Virus record (IMG/VR): IMGVR_UViG_3300022752_004768
Coordinates: 1-29,358 of that record
From: a virus
Length of the DNA: 29,358 nt
Direction: 5' to 3' (one strand)
In this document: positions 8,894 through 15,332 of the stretch, one piece after another
How positions within the stretch are numbered: the first letter of the stretch is position 1
Layout: the number at the start of each line of letters is the position of its first letter
Position numbers and translations under genes: made by a program
The notes under the pieces: generated by a model
Database searches by the model: none
What the model was told of the DNA's origin: nothing
What the model saw: only the letters and a program-made list of their open reading frames with translations

Positions 8894-8926
8894 TATTTAC
8901 ACGAATTATTAAATAATGTGTAAATA
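8894..8926. promoter_or_regulatory. Dyad in the phoH/8935 divergent intergenic region
   Basis: A perfect 9-bp inverted repeat, TATTTACAC (8894-8902) and GTGTAAATA (8918-8926), encloses a 15-nt spacer that itself contains ATTATT-A-AATAAT. It occupies the centre of the 56-nt gap between two divergent genes, where an operator or overlapping divergent promoters would be expected. TTTACA on either strand could serve as a -35 box, but the -10 assignment is ambiguous. Confidence 0.5.
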
Positions 8927-8934
8927 ATTTATAG

Positions 8935-9576
8935 ATGGCATTTTTGAACGCAAATATACCTCCAATTGAATGTTTCGTTAGAGGAAACTACCTAAGAGAT
9001 CAAAAAGACAGCCATGATAAATATTTCCGATGTCTTGTTTTTAGTGTTTCAAGTCTTCCAAGTCAAGTTCCACTTTTTAATTTTGTCATGGAGGATGGAG
9101 GAATATGGTGGCATGCACCAATAAGCGCATTTACTTACAAAGAAGGAGCACCAGAACAAGACTTGCATGAATTAGAATTATGGGATAGTTTTAGTTATCA
9201 TATTGCCGTCACAAAATTCTCTTTATTTCAAAATAAGAAAATGAAATTTTTAGCTAGAAGCGGAAAAGAATATCTTGGAACATATTTATTTACTCTTGAT
9301 TGGGCGCATAGTGATTTTAACGAATTAAATTTTGGTTTTAGCGAGCATCCAGATCAGCATAAATGCGGACATGTATTGCAATTAGATAATGGTAATTTTG
9401 CTATACAACCAAATAATCGTATAAGATTATTTGATCCTAATTTTGTAACAAAACAAAGTAAAAATCTTATAGAAAGAAAAGTAAATACACAGATTTATAC
9501 TGTAGAAAACTGCCCTAAATGGGTAACAGAAGATAGTAATAACTATGAGTATAAAATAGAGGAGGTAAAAGAATGA
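8935..9576 (+). CDS. Conserved phage protein, unknown function
   Basis: This encodes 213 aa starting MAFLNANIPPIECFVR, followed by 'VMEDGGIWWHAPISAF', 'LELWDSFSYHIAV', 'TYLFTLDWAH', 'DQHKCGHVLQLDNGNFAIQPNNRI' and 'LFDPNF'. I recognise this composition as a highly conserved protein of large aquatic myoviruses; it is rich in aromatic residues and beta-type sequence and has no known catalytic motif. It starts a transcription unit divergent from phoH and overlaps the next gene by 4 nt (ATGA). Function unknown. Confidence 0.75.
   Translation: MAFLNANIPPIECFVRGNYLRDQKDSHDKYFRCLVFSVSSLPSQVPLFNFVMEDGGIWWHAPISAFTYKEGAPEQDLHELELWDSFSYHIAVTKFSLFQNKKMKFLARSGKEYLGTYLFTLDWAHSDFNELNFGFSEHPDQHKCGHVLQLDNGNFAIQPNNRIRLFDPNFVTKQSKNLIERKVNTQIYTVENCPKWVTEDSNNYEYKIEEVKE
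9559..9566 (+). promoter_or_regulatory. Strong Shine-Dalgarno site for the gene at 9573
   Basis: GAGGAGGT lies 6 nt upstream of ATG 9573, inside the 3' end of the previous gene. It shows that ordinary 16S anti-SD pairing is used for internal genes in this phage, in contrast to the SD-less first genes of transcription units. Confidence 0.8.
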
Positions 9577-9836
9577 AAAAACACATTACAATAAGTAATA
9601 AAAACATAAAAGAAGGCGAATTAGCTAATCCAGAAAATTGTGCAATTGCACGTTCTTTAAAAGATAGTATTCGCAACCTCAAAGATGTTTCTGTTCTTGC
9701 AGATCATATTAAAATTAGTTTTAAAAATGGCAAATCTTATTATGCAGATATGCCAAAGCAAGGCACTAATTTTATTAAAAGATTTGACAGAGGACAAGCG
9801 GTAAATAAATTAGAATTAGATTTAAATTTTGTTTAA
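9573..9836 (+). CDS. Small conserved phage protein
   Basis: This encodes 87 aa starting MKKHITISNKNIKEGEL. It contains 'NCAIARSLKDS' and a C-terminal 'FIKRFDRGQAVNKLELDLNF' that ends in a beta-rich pattern. The layout (N-terminal strand, 'CPIAxAxK'-like helix, 'FDRG..V' tail) is shared by small phage proteins that I recall next to the preceding gene. It has a strong SD and overlaps the preceding stop by 4 nt. It converges with the gene ending at 9839; the two stops lie within a weak AT hairpin (GTTTAAA/TTTAAAC, 9831-9851). Function unknown. Confidence 0.7.
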   Translation: MKKHITISNKNIKEGELANPENCAIARSLKDSIRNLKDVSVLADHIKISFKNGKSYYADMPKQGTNFIKRFDRGQAVNKLELDLNFV

Positions 9837-9838
9837 AT

Positions 9839-10189
9839 TTAATCTTTAAACATCTCTGGATGTTTTTTACCTTTGCGTTTCTTGCTCCAGTCTTCCCAAT
9901 ATTTCTTTTTGACTGGATCTTTTCCATACATTTTTTTTCTAGCCTCAGATAATTCCTTACTTTGGTCAAACATGTCGCCTAAACTTCCACGTTTATTCTT
10001 TGTCTTATCTGAAAATTCTCTAGCGGATGTATTTGCATCCATTTTAGTATCAACACCCATTTGAGGAACAGTATATATTCTATTCCATTTTGTTCCACTT
10101 TCGTCAATATATTCATGCTTGTCGTGAACACTTTGAATCACGCTTTTCATTTCTTGAGTATCAGGATGTTGATATAAATATTCTGGCAT
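9839..10189 (-). CDS. FmdB-like small phage protein without zinc cysteines
   Basis: This encodes 116 aa starting MPEYLYQHPDTQEMKSVIQSVHDKHEYIDESG, followed by 'WNRIYTVPQMGVDTK' and a basic tail 'KKRKGKKHPEMF'. The start resembles FmdB-type zinc ribbons ('MPxYxYxC'), but no Cys pair is present, so zinc binding is probably lost. Similar Cys-less versions occur in T4-like aquatic phages, to my recollection. It shares one nucleotide with the upstream glycosyltransferase stop (TAATG). Function unknown. Confidence 0.65.
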   Translation of the reverse strand: MPEYLYQHPDTQEMKSVIQSVHDKHEYIDESGTKWNRIYTVPQMGVDTKMDANTSAREFSDKTKNKRGSLGDMFDQSKELSEARKKMYGKDPVKKKYWEDWSKKRKGKKHPEMFKD

Positions 10190-11277
10190 TATATATGAGA
10201 TAGAATTGAATCTACCATTTTTTCGTAAGTAAATTTACTTTGTAGTTTTAATCCAGCTTCATTTACTCTATTCTTTTTGACTTTTTCTATAGCTGTATCG
10301 CAAGCGCTTAAAAAGTCGTTATGATTAAAGTCAAAAATATTACCTTGATTATATGGAGATCCTTTTTTGAAGAATGCTCCATCATATGCTTCTATTTTAG
10401 AATTTGGATTAACAAGAGTAGCATTATCTTCGTTTGCCCATCCTTTATAAGCGTGAGCATTTAAAATAACTCCATGCTTACCTAAACATAGACTGTTGAA
10501 CTCTGGTAATCCCCAACCTTCTCCACCACTCATACCAACTATAATATCAGCACTGTTTAAATAATCATTATATATACTATTATTAGGCATAAAACCTAAA
10601 AAATTAATATTAAAATATTTTTTATTATCCAAAAGATTTGCTAGTAATTTTTGTTGATCCTCCACTTTGATGAAATGATTGAATACTGAACAATTTAAAT
10701 AATAGTCTTTGTTATTTCCATATTTCAATGCCCAAGATTTAATCACTTTAGCATGATGCTTTCTTTTCTCTAATTTTCCAACGACATTAAAAGTAATTCT
10801 ATCATTTAAAATAGAAGCGTTATTTTTTACATGAAAACTATCTTTATCAAATCCCAATGGAAGATATTCTACATTAGTAAGTCCGACATCTTTAAAAATA
10901 TTTTTACTATATTCAGAAGAAACTAAAACTTTTGAATTATTTTTAATAATATTTATTTCTTCTGCAGTAGGAGAATCTAGTTCGTAAAAAGTTAATAATA
11001 TTTGTTTATCACTATAATTTTCTAAGGACCCATTTAGATGCCATAATTTAAAAACGGGATGAGATCTCTTATGATCTTTTAAAGCTTTATTAACACAATT
11101 TTGAATCCATTCAGTAAAATTTGAATCTACATTATAAACACTAAGATCAGCTTGACCACCAATAAGAAATAGGCAAGGCTCCAGTTTTCTTCTATAGAAT
11201 TCTCTAAGAATACTAACTGAAACCTGCCCAAAACTTACTGCATTGACAGGTAAATGCAATGCAAATTGTTTATTCAC
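10189..11277 (-). CDS. GT-B glycosyltransferase (GT4/family 1-like)
   Basis: This encodes 362 aa. The C-terminal half carries the nucleotide-sugar-binding pattern of GT-B retaining enzymes: 'FNVVGKLEKRKHHAKVIKSW', 'INFLGFMPNNSIYNDYLNSADIIVGMSGGEGWGLPEFNSLCLGKHGVIL', with the E-x7-E type region around 'EGWGLPE'. The N-terminal half ('VSFGQVSVSILREFYRRKLEP', 'LVSSEYSKNIFKDVG..LPLGFD') is the acceptor domain. It likely transfers a sugar to DNA bases, a phage protein or host glycan; the acceptor cannot be read from sequence. It overlaps the upstream gene by 4 nt. No signal peptide, so cytoplasmic. Confidence 0.85.
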   Translation of the reverse strand: MNKQFALHLPVNAVSFGQVSVSILREFYRRKLEPCLFLIGGQADLSVYNVDSNFTEWIQNCVNKALKDHKRSHPVFKLWHLNGSLENYSDKQILLTFYELDSPTAEEINIIKNNSKVLVSSEYSKNIFKDVGLTNVEYLPLGFDKDSFHVKNNASILNDRITFNVVGKLEKRKHHAKVIKSWALKYGNNKDYYLNCSVFNHFIKVEDQQKLLANLLDNKKYFNINFLGFMPNNSIYNDYLNSADIIVGMSGGEGWGLPEFNSLCLGKHGVILNAHAYKGWANEDNATLVNPNSKIEAYDGAFFKKGSPYNQGNIFDFNHNDFLSACDTAIEKVKKNRVNEAGLKLQSKFTYEKMVDSILSHI

Positions 11278-11597
11278 AGAATATCTTCGTCTTCTGACTC
11301 GACAGCTGCAACTACAGTCTTCTTCTGTGGGGTTTTAATTGAATTTTTTGCGACATTCTTTGTAGACGTCTCTGTACCAGAATTATTTCTTGGTTCAGAA
11401 AGATATACTCTGAAGTCTGGAGCTTTGTCATTGTCTTTCTTATTCTTATTAGAAAAAACGACAACTTTTACTTCTTTTTGAGTTCCAAGTTCATCCACTT
11501 TAATATATCCACTTAGATATGTTTGTGTTGGACTCTTTCTCTTCCAAAGAGCACCTAATTCTAATTTTGACCAATCGGTTTTATTATTTTCGCTCAT
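11274..11597 (-). CDS. DUF736-like small protein
   Basis: This encodes 107 aa with 'LELGALWKRKSPTQTYLSGYI' and 'VVVFSNKNKKDNDKAPDFRVYLSE', the two short blocks that mark DUF736-like proteins of phages and plasmids, in reversed order compared with classic DUF736. The C-terminal ~40 aa are low-complexity Lys/Thr/Val and end in an acidic 'ESEDEDIL'. An AAGGAG motif occurs upstream, but about 13 nt from the ATG, which is further than optimal. It lies between the sigma factor and the glycosyltransferase. Function unknown; single-stranded nucleic-acid association has been speculated for relatives. Confidence 0.6.
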   Translation of the reverse strand: MSENNKTDWSKLELGALWKRKSPTQTYLSGYIKVDELGTQKEVKVVVFSNKNKKDNDKAPDFRVYLSEPRNNSGTETSTKNVAKNSIKTPQKKTVVAAVESEDEDIL

Positions 11598-11621
11598 TTT
11601 ATTTTTGTTTCTCCTTATTGT

Positions 11622-12221
11622 TTATATTTTATCAAATAAATCTTTACTTGTCAATTTATTTTTTAAAATTTGTAATCCTTTATTATGAAGATTAATCGCA
11701 TTTTGAGTACTCATCTTCATCTTTTTGCCTATCTTTGTCCAAGTTTGATTAGACGAATCTTCAAAATATCTCATATTAAATATTTTACATATTCTTTCGT
11801 CCTTAAGCTGATCTAATAATGTTATAATATAATCTTTTAATTCGTTTAATTTTTCATTTTTTTGCTCAACATTTTTATCAATTATAAATTGAAGATCTTT
11901 TTGTTCTAAATATATAATATCTTCTTTTTTATTTATAGCGTTTAAACATTGATACCTTATTTGATTACCAAGCCAAGTAGAGAATTTAACATTTTTGGTA
12001 GGTTTAAACGACATTACTGTTTTATATATAACGTAATCTTTCTGTTGATAAATTTCGTTTAAATCTATATTTTTAACATTAAAAGATGGTATATATTTTT
12101 TATATACTTTAAAACATAATGGAGCGTGTCTGTTTATTAGAATAGATAGACTTTTATCGCAATTCTTTTTTTGCACTTTCAGTACTAAATACTCGTCACT
12201 TTTATTTTCTAAATTTATCAT
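11622..12221 (-). CDS. Second sigma-70-like RNA polymerase sigma factor
   Basis: This encodes 199 aa. Region 2-like: 'LSILINRHAPLCFKVYKKY...LNEIYQQKDYVIYKTVMSFKPTKNVKFSTWLGNQIRYQCLNAIN' (about 26-97), matching the core-binding and -10 recognition helices ('F.P.....FSTW..N.IR'). Region 4-like: 'LKDERICKIFNMRYFEDSSNQTWTKIGKKMKMSTQNAINLHNKGLQILKNKL' (about 139-190), an HTH for -35 contact. It overlaps the upstream dNMP kinase by 20 nt. With the sigma factor at 7039-7716, this phage encodes at least two, so its transcription is probably staged by sigma replacement (inference). Confidence 0.8.
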   Translation of the reverse strand: MINLENKSDEYLVLKVQKKNCDKSLSILINRHAPLCFKVYKKYIPSFNVKNIDLNEIYQQKDYVIYKTVMSFKPTKNVKFSTWLGNQIRYQCLNAINKKEDIIYLEQKDLQFIIDKNVEQKNEKLNELKDYIITLLDQLKDERICKIFNMRYFEDSSNQTWTKIGKKMKMSTQNAINLHNKGLQILKNKLTSKDLFDKI

Positions 12222-12795
12222 AATATTTTATAAATCCTTTCACTACTTCATTAAGATGATAATCTTCTAAAGCTGTATGATTTGGCTCTACCGTATTCCA
12301 CTTAATAGAATAATCTGCCTTACTACGAAGTTTTTCATTGTTTATAGACTCTTCTTCATTTGCTGGAGGTATTTCATCTTCACCAAACATTCGAGTTATA
12401 TGTATTAAAATTCCATTATTTTCATTTTTTAACCAATGAAATTCATCTTTTGGATAAATATCATATCTTACATCAGTAATTACTGGGATTTTATCACTTC
12501 TAAGAATTTCATTAATCTTTTTTTGAGCAAGACAAGTCCAGTAAGCTCCTTCTGTTTGTTGGCGTTTAATTTTACCATATTCAACCATTAAGCCTCTTAT
12601 AAGACTCTTATCTTTAGTTTCATCTGTGAAGACTGATATACCAATTTTAGATTTTACAAAATCATCTAGATCTTTTTTTAATTCGTAAGCTAAAGCGACT
12701 TGTTCAATTTCTGGTATATATTTTTTTAATATATTAAAAAAAGTATCTTTTCCAGATCGTGCGCATCCTGCAACACCAATAATTTTATTTTGCAT
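12202..12795 (-). CDS. Deoxynucleoside monophosphate kinase
   Basis: This encodes 197 aa. P-loop 'GCARSGKDTFF' (about 10-20) near the N-terminus, 'VALAYELKKDLDDF', 'EYGKIKRQ' and 'VITDVRYDIYPKDEFHWLK' (Asp-Arg of the base/substrate region) match T4 gp1-type dNMP kinases. It phosphorylates dNMPs from host DNA breakdown or synthesis to dNDPs. It begins the reverse unit with a TTGATT/N17/TATAAT promoter whose -10 box is 6 nt from the ATG. Substrate choice is not deducible. Confidence 0.85.
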   Translation of the reverse strand: MQNKIIGVAGCARSGKDTFFNILKKYIPEIEQVALAYELKKDLDDFVKSKIGISVFTDETKDKSLIRGLMVEYGKIKRQQTEGAYWTCLAQKKINEILRSDKIPVITDVRYDIYPKDEFHWLKNENNGILIHITRMFGEDEIPPANEEESINNEKLRSKADYSIKWNTVEPNHTALEDYHLNEVVKGFIKYYDKFRK

Positions 12796-12801
12796 TTACA
12801 A

Positions 12802-12830
12802 ATTATAAATTATATTTAATTTAAAATCAA
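12802..12830 (-). promoter_or_regulatory. Sigma70-like promoter for dNMP kinase, -10 box 6 nt from ATG
   Basis: On the minus strand, TTGATT (12830-12825), a 17-nt spacer and TATAAT (12807-12802) are followed by 6 nt (TTGTAA) and ATG 12795. The geometry is the same as at plus-strand sites, predicting a leaderless mRNA. The -35 box overlaps the 3' end of the upstream gene. Confidence 0.6.
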
Positions 12831-13231
12831 GAAGTTTCTTTTTTGTTCGTCATACTAGCTAAAAATATTAAATTTCTGATATCTTTTTCAGTTATCCTTT
12901 TAGCGTCACAGTAATCCTTTTTATCTTTAATTTGGTTGCAAAAATCATTAATTACTTGAGCAATCATATTACAAGTAAAACCTCCGAGATTGATGTTTTG
13001 ATCATAAGAATCTAAAGGTTTCTTTAAAATGTATATTTTTCTTTTACCAATTTGATGACTTTTAATTAAATCGCTTTTTTCCAAATCTTCTAAAGCTAAG
13101 ATAAAGGCAATTTTAGTTTCTTCGGGATTTTCAGATATCAAGACTAAGTCTTTATAGTTTTCTTCTAAAGAGAACGAAATATTTGTAGTAAAATATTCTA
13201 ATAGTTTATTAGCAGCTTCAACAATAGTCAT
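12827..13231 (-). CDS. Conserved phage protein, winged-helix-like, unknown function
   Basis: This encodes 134 aa, helical. It opens 'MTIVEAANKLLEYFTT' and has 'AFILALEDLEKSDLIKSHQIGKRKIYILKKPLDSY', resembling a winged-helix unit (helices followed by a beta hairpin 'KRKIYILKK'). The second half has 'TCNMIAQVINDFCNQIKDKKDYCDAKRITEKDIRNLIFLAS', a pattern that I recall from T4-like aquatic phages. Four Cys are present but no paired zinc motif. A TATAAT (13240-13245 on the minus strand) lies 8 nt before the ATG without a clear -35. The function is unknown. Confidence 0.65.
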   Translation of the reverse strand: MTIVEAANKLLEYFTTNISFSLEENYKDLVLISENPEETKIAFILALEDLEKSDLIKSHQIGKRKIYILKKPLDSYDQNINLGGFTCNMIAQVINDFCNQIKDKKDYCDAKRITEKDIRNLIFLASMTNKKETS

Positions 13232-13256
13232 CCATTATTATTATAATAAAACAAAC

Positions 13257-13284
13257 TTGCATTTTCTAAAAAATATATTATAAT
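13257..13284 (+). promoter_or_regulatory. Sigma70-like promoter, -10 box 6 nt from the ATG at 13291
   Basis: TTGCAT (13257-13262), a 16-nt spacer and a perfect TATAAT (13279-13284) are followed by TACAAT and ATG 13291. The expected start of transcription is at the ATG. The region is divergent from the gene starting at 13231, whose own TATAAT lies at 13240-13245 on the other strand. Confidence 0.55.
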
Positions 13285-13290
13285 TACAAT

Positions 13291-13350
13291 ATGACGATAA
13301 GTATTATTTTAGGGTTTTTGGTTTATATTGGAATGTGCATAAAAAAATGA
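13291..13350 (+). CDS. 19-aa hydrophobic leader peptide upstream of dCMP deaminase
   Basis: This small frame encodes MTISIILGFLVYIGMCIKK, one hydrophobic stretch ending in two lysines, so a possible single-pass membrane microprotein. It begins exactly 6 nt after a TATAAT box and its stop overlaps the ATG of dCMP deaminase as ATGA. It could be a real microprotein or a translated leader that couples ribosomes to the deaminase start. Its small size keeps confidence moderate. Confidence 0.45.
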   Translation: MTISIILGFLVYIGMCIKK

Positions 13351-13769
13351 GAGCATCATTTGAGGACATGGCTATGAAAATAGCTGAAGCGGCAAGTCAC
13401 AGATCGGAAGATCCTTTTCAAAAAGTAGGAGTATCTATTTTAAATAAAAATGGTCGAGTATTAAGTGTTGGGTATAATGGTCTTAAGCCCAAAGATAAAC
13501 GAGATGACATTTTCTGGTCGGATAGACAAAATAGAAGAAAATATATTCTTCATGCAGAAACAAATGCATTATCTTGTATTACCAGATATGATGAACCCTA
13601 TCTATTGGCTTCCACACTTTTACCATGCTCATGTTGCGCTATCAATATAGCTTCATATGGAATAGAAAAAGTTTTATATTTGGAAGATTATGAAAATGAT
13701 TTATTTGCTCATGAAATATTAAAATTTCATAATATAGAATTAAAAAAATATGAATCAAATCAAATTTAA
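13347..13769 (+). CDS. dCMP deaminase (zinc cytidine-deaminase fold)
   Basis: This encodes 140 aa from ATG 13347; an in-frame GTG at 13335 is less likely because ATG 13347 couples to the leader ORF. The zinc site is 'HAETNA' (H69, proton-shuttling E71) and 'PCSCC' (C94, C97). 'DPFQKVGVSILNKNGRVLSVGYNG' is the family's N-terminal strand and substrate segment. It hydrolyses dCMP (or dCTP-derived dCMP) to dUMP, feeding dTMP synthesis. The next gene, a dUTPase-like protein, overlaps it by 20 nt. It is shorter than T4 Cd (193 aa) and lacks its inserted zinc segment, resembling compact bacterial/phage deaminases; a ComEB-like label is equivalent. Confidence 0.88.
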   Translation: MRASFEDMAMKIAEAASHRSEDPFQKVGVSILNKNGRVLSVGYNGLKPKDKRDDIFWSDRQNRRKYILHAETNALSCITRYDEPYLLASTLLPCSCCAINIASYGIEKVLYLEDYENDLFAHEILKFHNIELKKYESNQI

Positions 13770-14193
13770 ATCTTTGCATAATAAAGGAAAGAAACCTACA
13801 AATGAATATAAATCTGCAATATATAGTATTTCTAGCGGAGAAAGATGCTATATATATCCAGGTGAAAGAAAAATAATTAAAACATTCATAGAATTAGAAA
13901 TTCCAGAAGGATATTTTGGCATGATTCTACCTAGAAAAGAAAATTACATTAGGAATGGGCTATATGCATTTCAAGAGATTATATATCCACAAGATAAAAA
14001 AGAGTTGCTTTTGATGGTAACAAATGTTAACATTCCTAAAAGTCCATATATGATGACTGATAATGAAAGATTTTTAGGAGAAAGGTCTAAAATAGATGTT
14101 TACATAGGTGACAAAGTGGCAAATTTGATGCTAGTCCCTATATATAAATATATTTTTGATGACGGCAAGAAACAAGAAATTATCAATGAATAA
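13750..14193 (+). CDS. dUTPase-like fold protein with degenerate catalytic motifs
   Basis: This encodes 147 aa. Recognisable dUTPase/dCTP-deaminase family landmarks are 'SSGERCYIYPGERKIIKTFIELEIPEGYFGMILPRKENYIRNGLYAF' (motif 2, PRxxxxxxNGL) and 'IDVYIGDKVANLMLVPI' (motif 4 equivalent of G.RIAQL...P). Motif 1 Asp and the motif 3 'GVIDxDYRGEI' block are not recognisable; the corresponding 'EIIYPQDKKELLLMVTN' lacks the base-contacting and catalytic Asp/Tyr arrangement. It may be inactive, bind nucleotides, or act on a different substrate. It follows dCMP deaminase, whose product is dUMP, with 20 nt of overlap. Confidence 0.6.
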   Translation: MNQIKFKSLHNKGKKPTNEYKSAIYSISSGERCYIYPGERKIIKTFIELEIPEGYFGMILPRKENYIRNGLYAFQEIIYPQDKKELLLMVTNVNIPKSPYMMTDNERFLGERSKIDVYIGDKVANLMLVPIYKYIFDDGKKQEIINE

Positions 14194-14692
14194 ATTAATA
14201 TTTTTATATATTCTATTTATTTCATCTTTAAGCTTTGGACAAAGAGAAGAAGCCACAATAACAAGAACATTTGGAACTAATAGCGTATACCCACGTCAAT
14301 TTCCATCAATGACTGTAAGAAAGATGAACGAAAATGAATATTGGCTTTATGACAGTTTAAATACAAATACAATTTTTCATAGAATTTTCCCAACATACAT
14401 TGTGAGAAAACAAAATACTTATACATCATCTCAACAATGGGGAGTTTATAGAACAACTGGTACAAACAGTGTTTATCCCCAACAATTCCCAGATAGATAT
14501 ATTTCCGATTTGAATTGGAGAAATAACAAAAATGTTACTGAAAATCAATATCCAAAAAACAACAATATTAGAAATGAAAGTATTTCAATAAAAAATATTT
14601 CTACAGAAAATGAATCTATTTCTGCAGCAACTTATACCAGAGCTTTAAGAAGCGATAAGAAAGCTGCTTACGCACCAGAAAGTCCAGAATAA
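14186..14692 (+). CDS. Predicted secreted protein with three internal repeats
   Basis: This encodes 168 aa from ATG 14186 (overlapping the previous stop by 8 nt); the in-frame Met at 14156 would place the signal peptide internally. Residues 1-18 form a signal peptide (MNKLIFLYILFISSLSFG|Q). Three related units follow: 'FGTNSVYPRQFPS' (29-41), 'NTNTIFHRIFPT' (59-70) and 'TGTNSVYPQQFPD' (91-103), the first two each followed by a 'xxVRKxN' segment, spaced about 29-33 aa. The C-terminal ~60 aa are polar and Asn/Ser-rich. It is probably exported to the periplasm or surface. Role unknown; superinfection exclusion or envelope binding are possible but unsupported. Confidence 0.6.
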   Translation: MNKLIFLYILFISSLSFGQREEATITRTFGTNSVYPRQFPSMTVRKMNENEYWLYDSLNTNTIFHRIFPTYIVRKQNTYTSSQQWGVYRTTGTNSVYPQQFPDRYISDLNWRNNKNVTENQYPKNNNIRNESISIKNISTENESISAATYTRALRSDKKAAYAPESPE

Positions 14693-15033
14693 TGATTGAT
14701 GCATTTTTGATCTCATTTTTTAATACTTTGATACTTTTGATTTGGTTTAAAACAGAAGCATTTATAGAGTATTTTAGATATTCTCCTTTAATAAATAAAA
14801 TTATTAAACAATACGATAAATCTATAAACTCTGGAATTAATAATAATTTTATTAATTTTTTATCTTTAAATTACAATTCTTTTCTTACAAGGTTAATAAC
14901 ATGTCCATTTTGTTTAAATTTTTGGATTTCTGTTGTTACGACTTTTTTTGTTGGATATAGATTTTTTGCTTTAATTTATGTTACAAGTTTGATATACTAT
15001 AAGATAGTAAATATACTTTCAAAATATGAGTGA
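14692..15033 (+). CDS. Membrane protein with CPFC-LNFW motif (DUF1360-like)
   Basis: This encodes 113 aa. Hydrophobic segments lie at about 3-20 and 74-107, separated by a polar 25-70 linker. 'LITCPFCLNFWISVV' (about 68-82) is a CxxC followed by aromatic residues at the start of a membrane helix, as in DUF1360-like small membrane proteins of phages and Bacillus. It is likely an inner-membrane protein. ATG overlaps the previous stop (TAATG). The CxxC might be redox-active or bind metal. Function unknown. Confidence 0.6.
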   Translation: MIDAFLISFFNTLILLIWFKTEAFIEYFRYSPLINKIIKQYDKSINSGINNNFINFLSLNYNSFLTRLITCPFCLNFWISVVTTFFVGYRFFALIYVTSLIYYKIVNILSKYE

Positions 15034-15331
15034 AATAGATAAAAATAAAGATATTCTTTTGGTTGAACAACATTGGGAACTTGTGGTAATGATACATTCT
15101 TACAATTTAAAAGGAAATGATGGACAGTTGACTGTTTATAGCGATATTTATCAAAAAGTTGGAGAAAAACCAGATTGCCCATGTAATAAAAATAATATTG
15201 CATTTTTAGATAATATAAAAGATAATTTAGATAAATTTTTACTTCCAGAAGAAATAAACAAAATAAAAAAAGAAGAACAAGCCAAGATTGTTCACGTAAA
15301 AAAGAAAGATGGATCTATTTTAGAATTCTAA
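15026..15331 (+). CDS. Hypothetical protein
   Basis: This encodes 101 aa. It overlaps the preceding membrane-protein gene by 8 nt and ends 1 nt before the IMPDH/GMPR-like gene, so it is part of one operon. 'KPDCPCNKNN' gives a single CxC pair; the rest is polar, with mixed strand and helix, ending 'KIVHVKKKDGSILEF'. I do not recognise the family. No signal peptide or membrane segment. Confidence 0.55.
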   Translation: MSEIDKNKDILLVEQHWELVVMIHSYNLKGNDGQLTVYSDIYQKVGEKPDCPCNKNNIAFLDNIKDNLDKFLLPEEINKIKKEEQAKIVHVKKKDGSILEF

Positions 15332-15332
15332 T

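Noticed and set aside
9831-9851. GTTTAAA/TTTAAAC hairpin as terminator
   Set aside because: Seven A/T-rich pairs are too weak to call a terminator alone; mentioned with its neighbour gene.
14186-14239. Bacteroidetes host from the FGQ-type signal peptide
   Set aside because: One signal peptide is weak evidence, and the promoters are TTGACA/TATAAT rather than the TTTG/TAnnTTTG type.
14997-15203. Reverse frame opposite the 15026 gene
   Set aside because: Antisense to two overlapping genes, no start signal, unrecognisable product.
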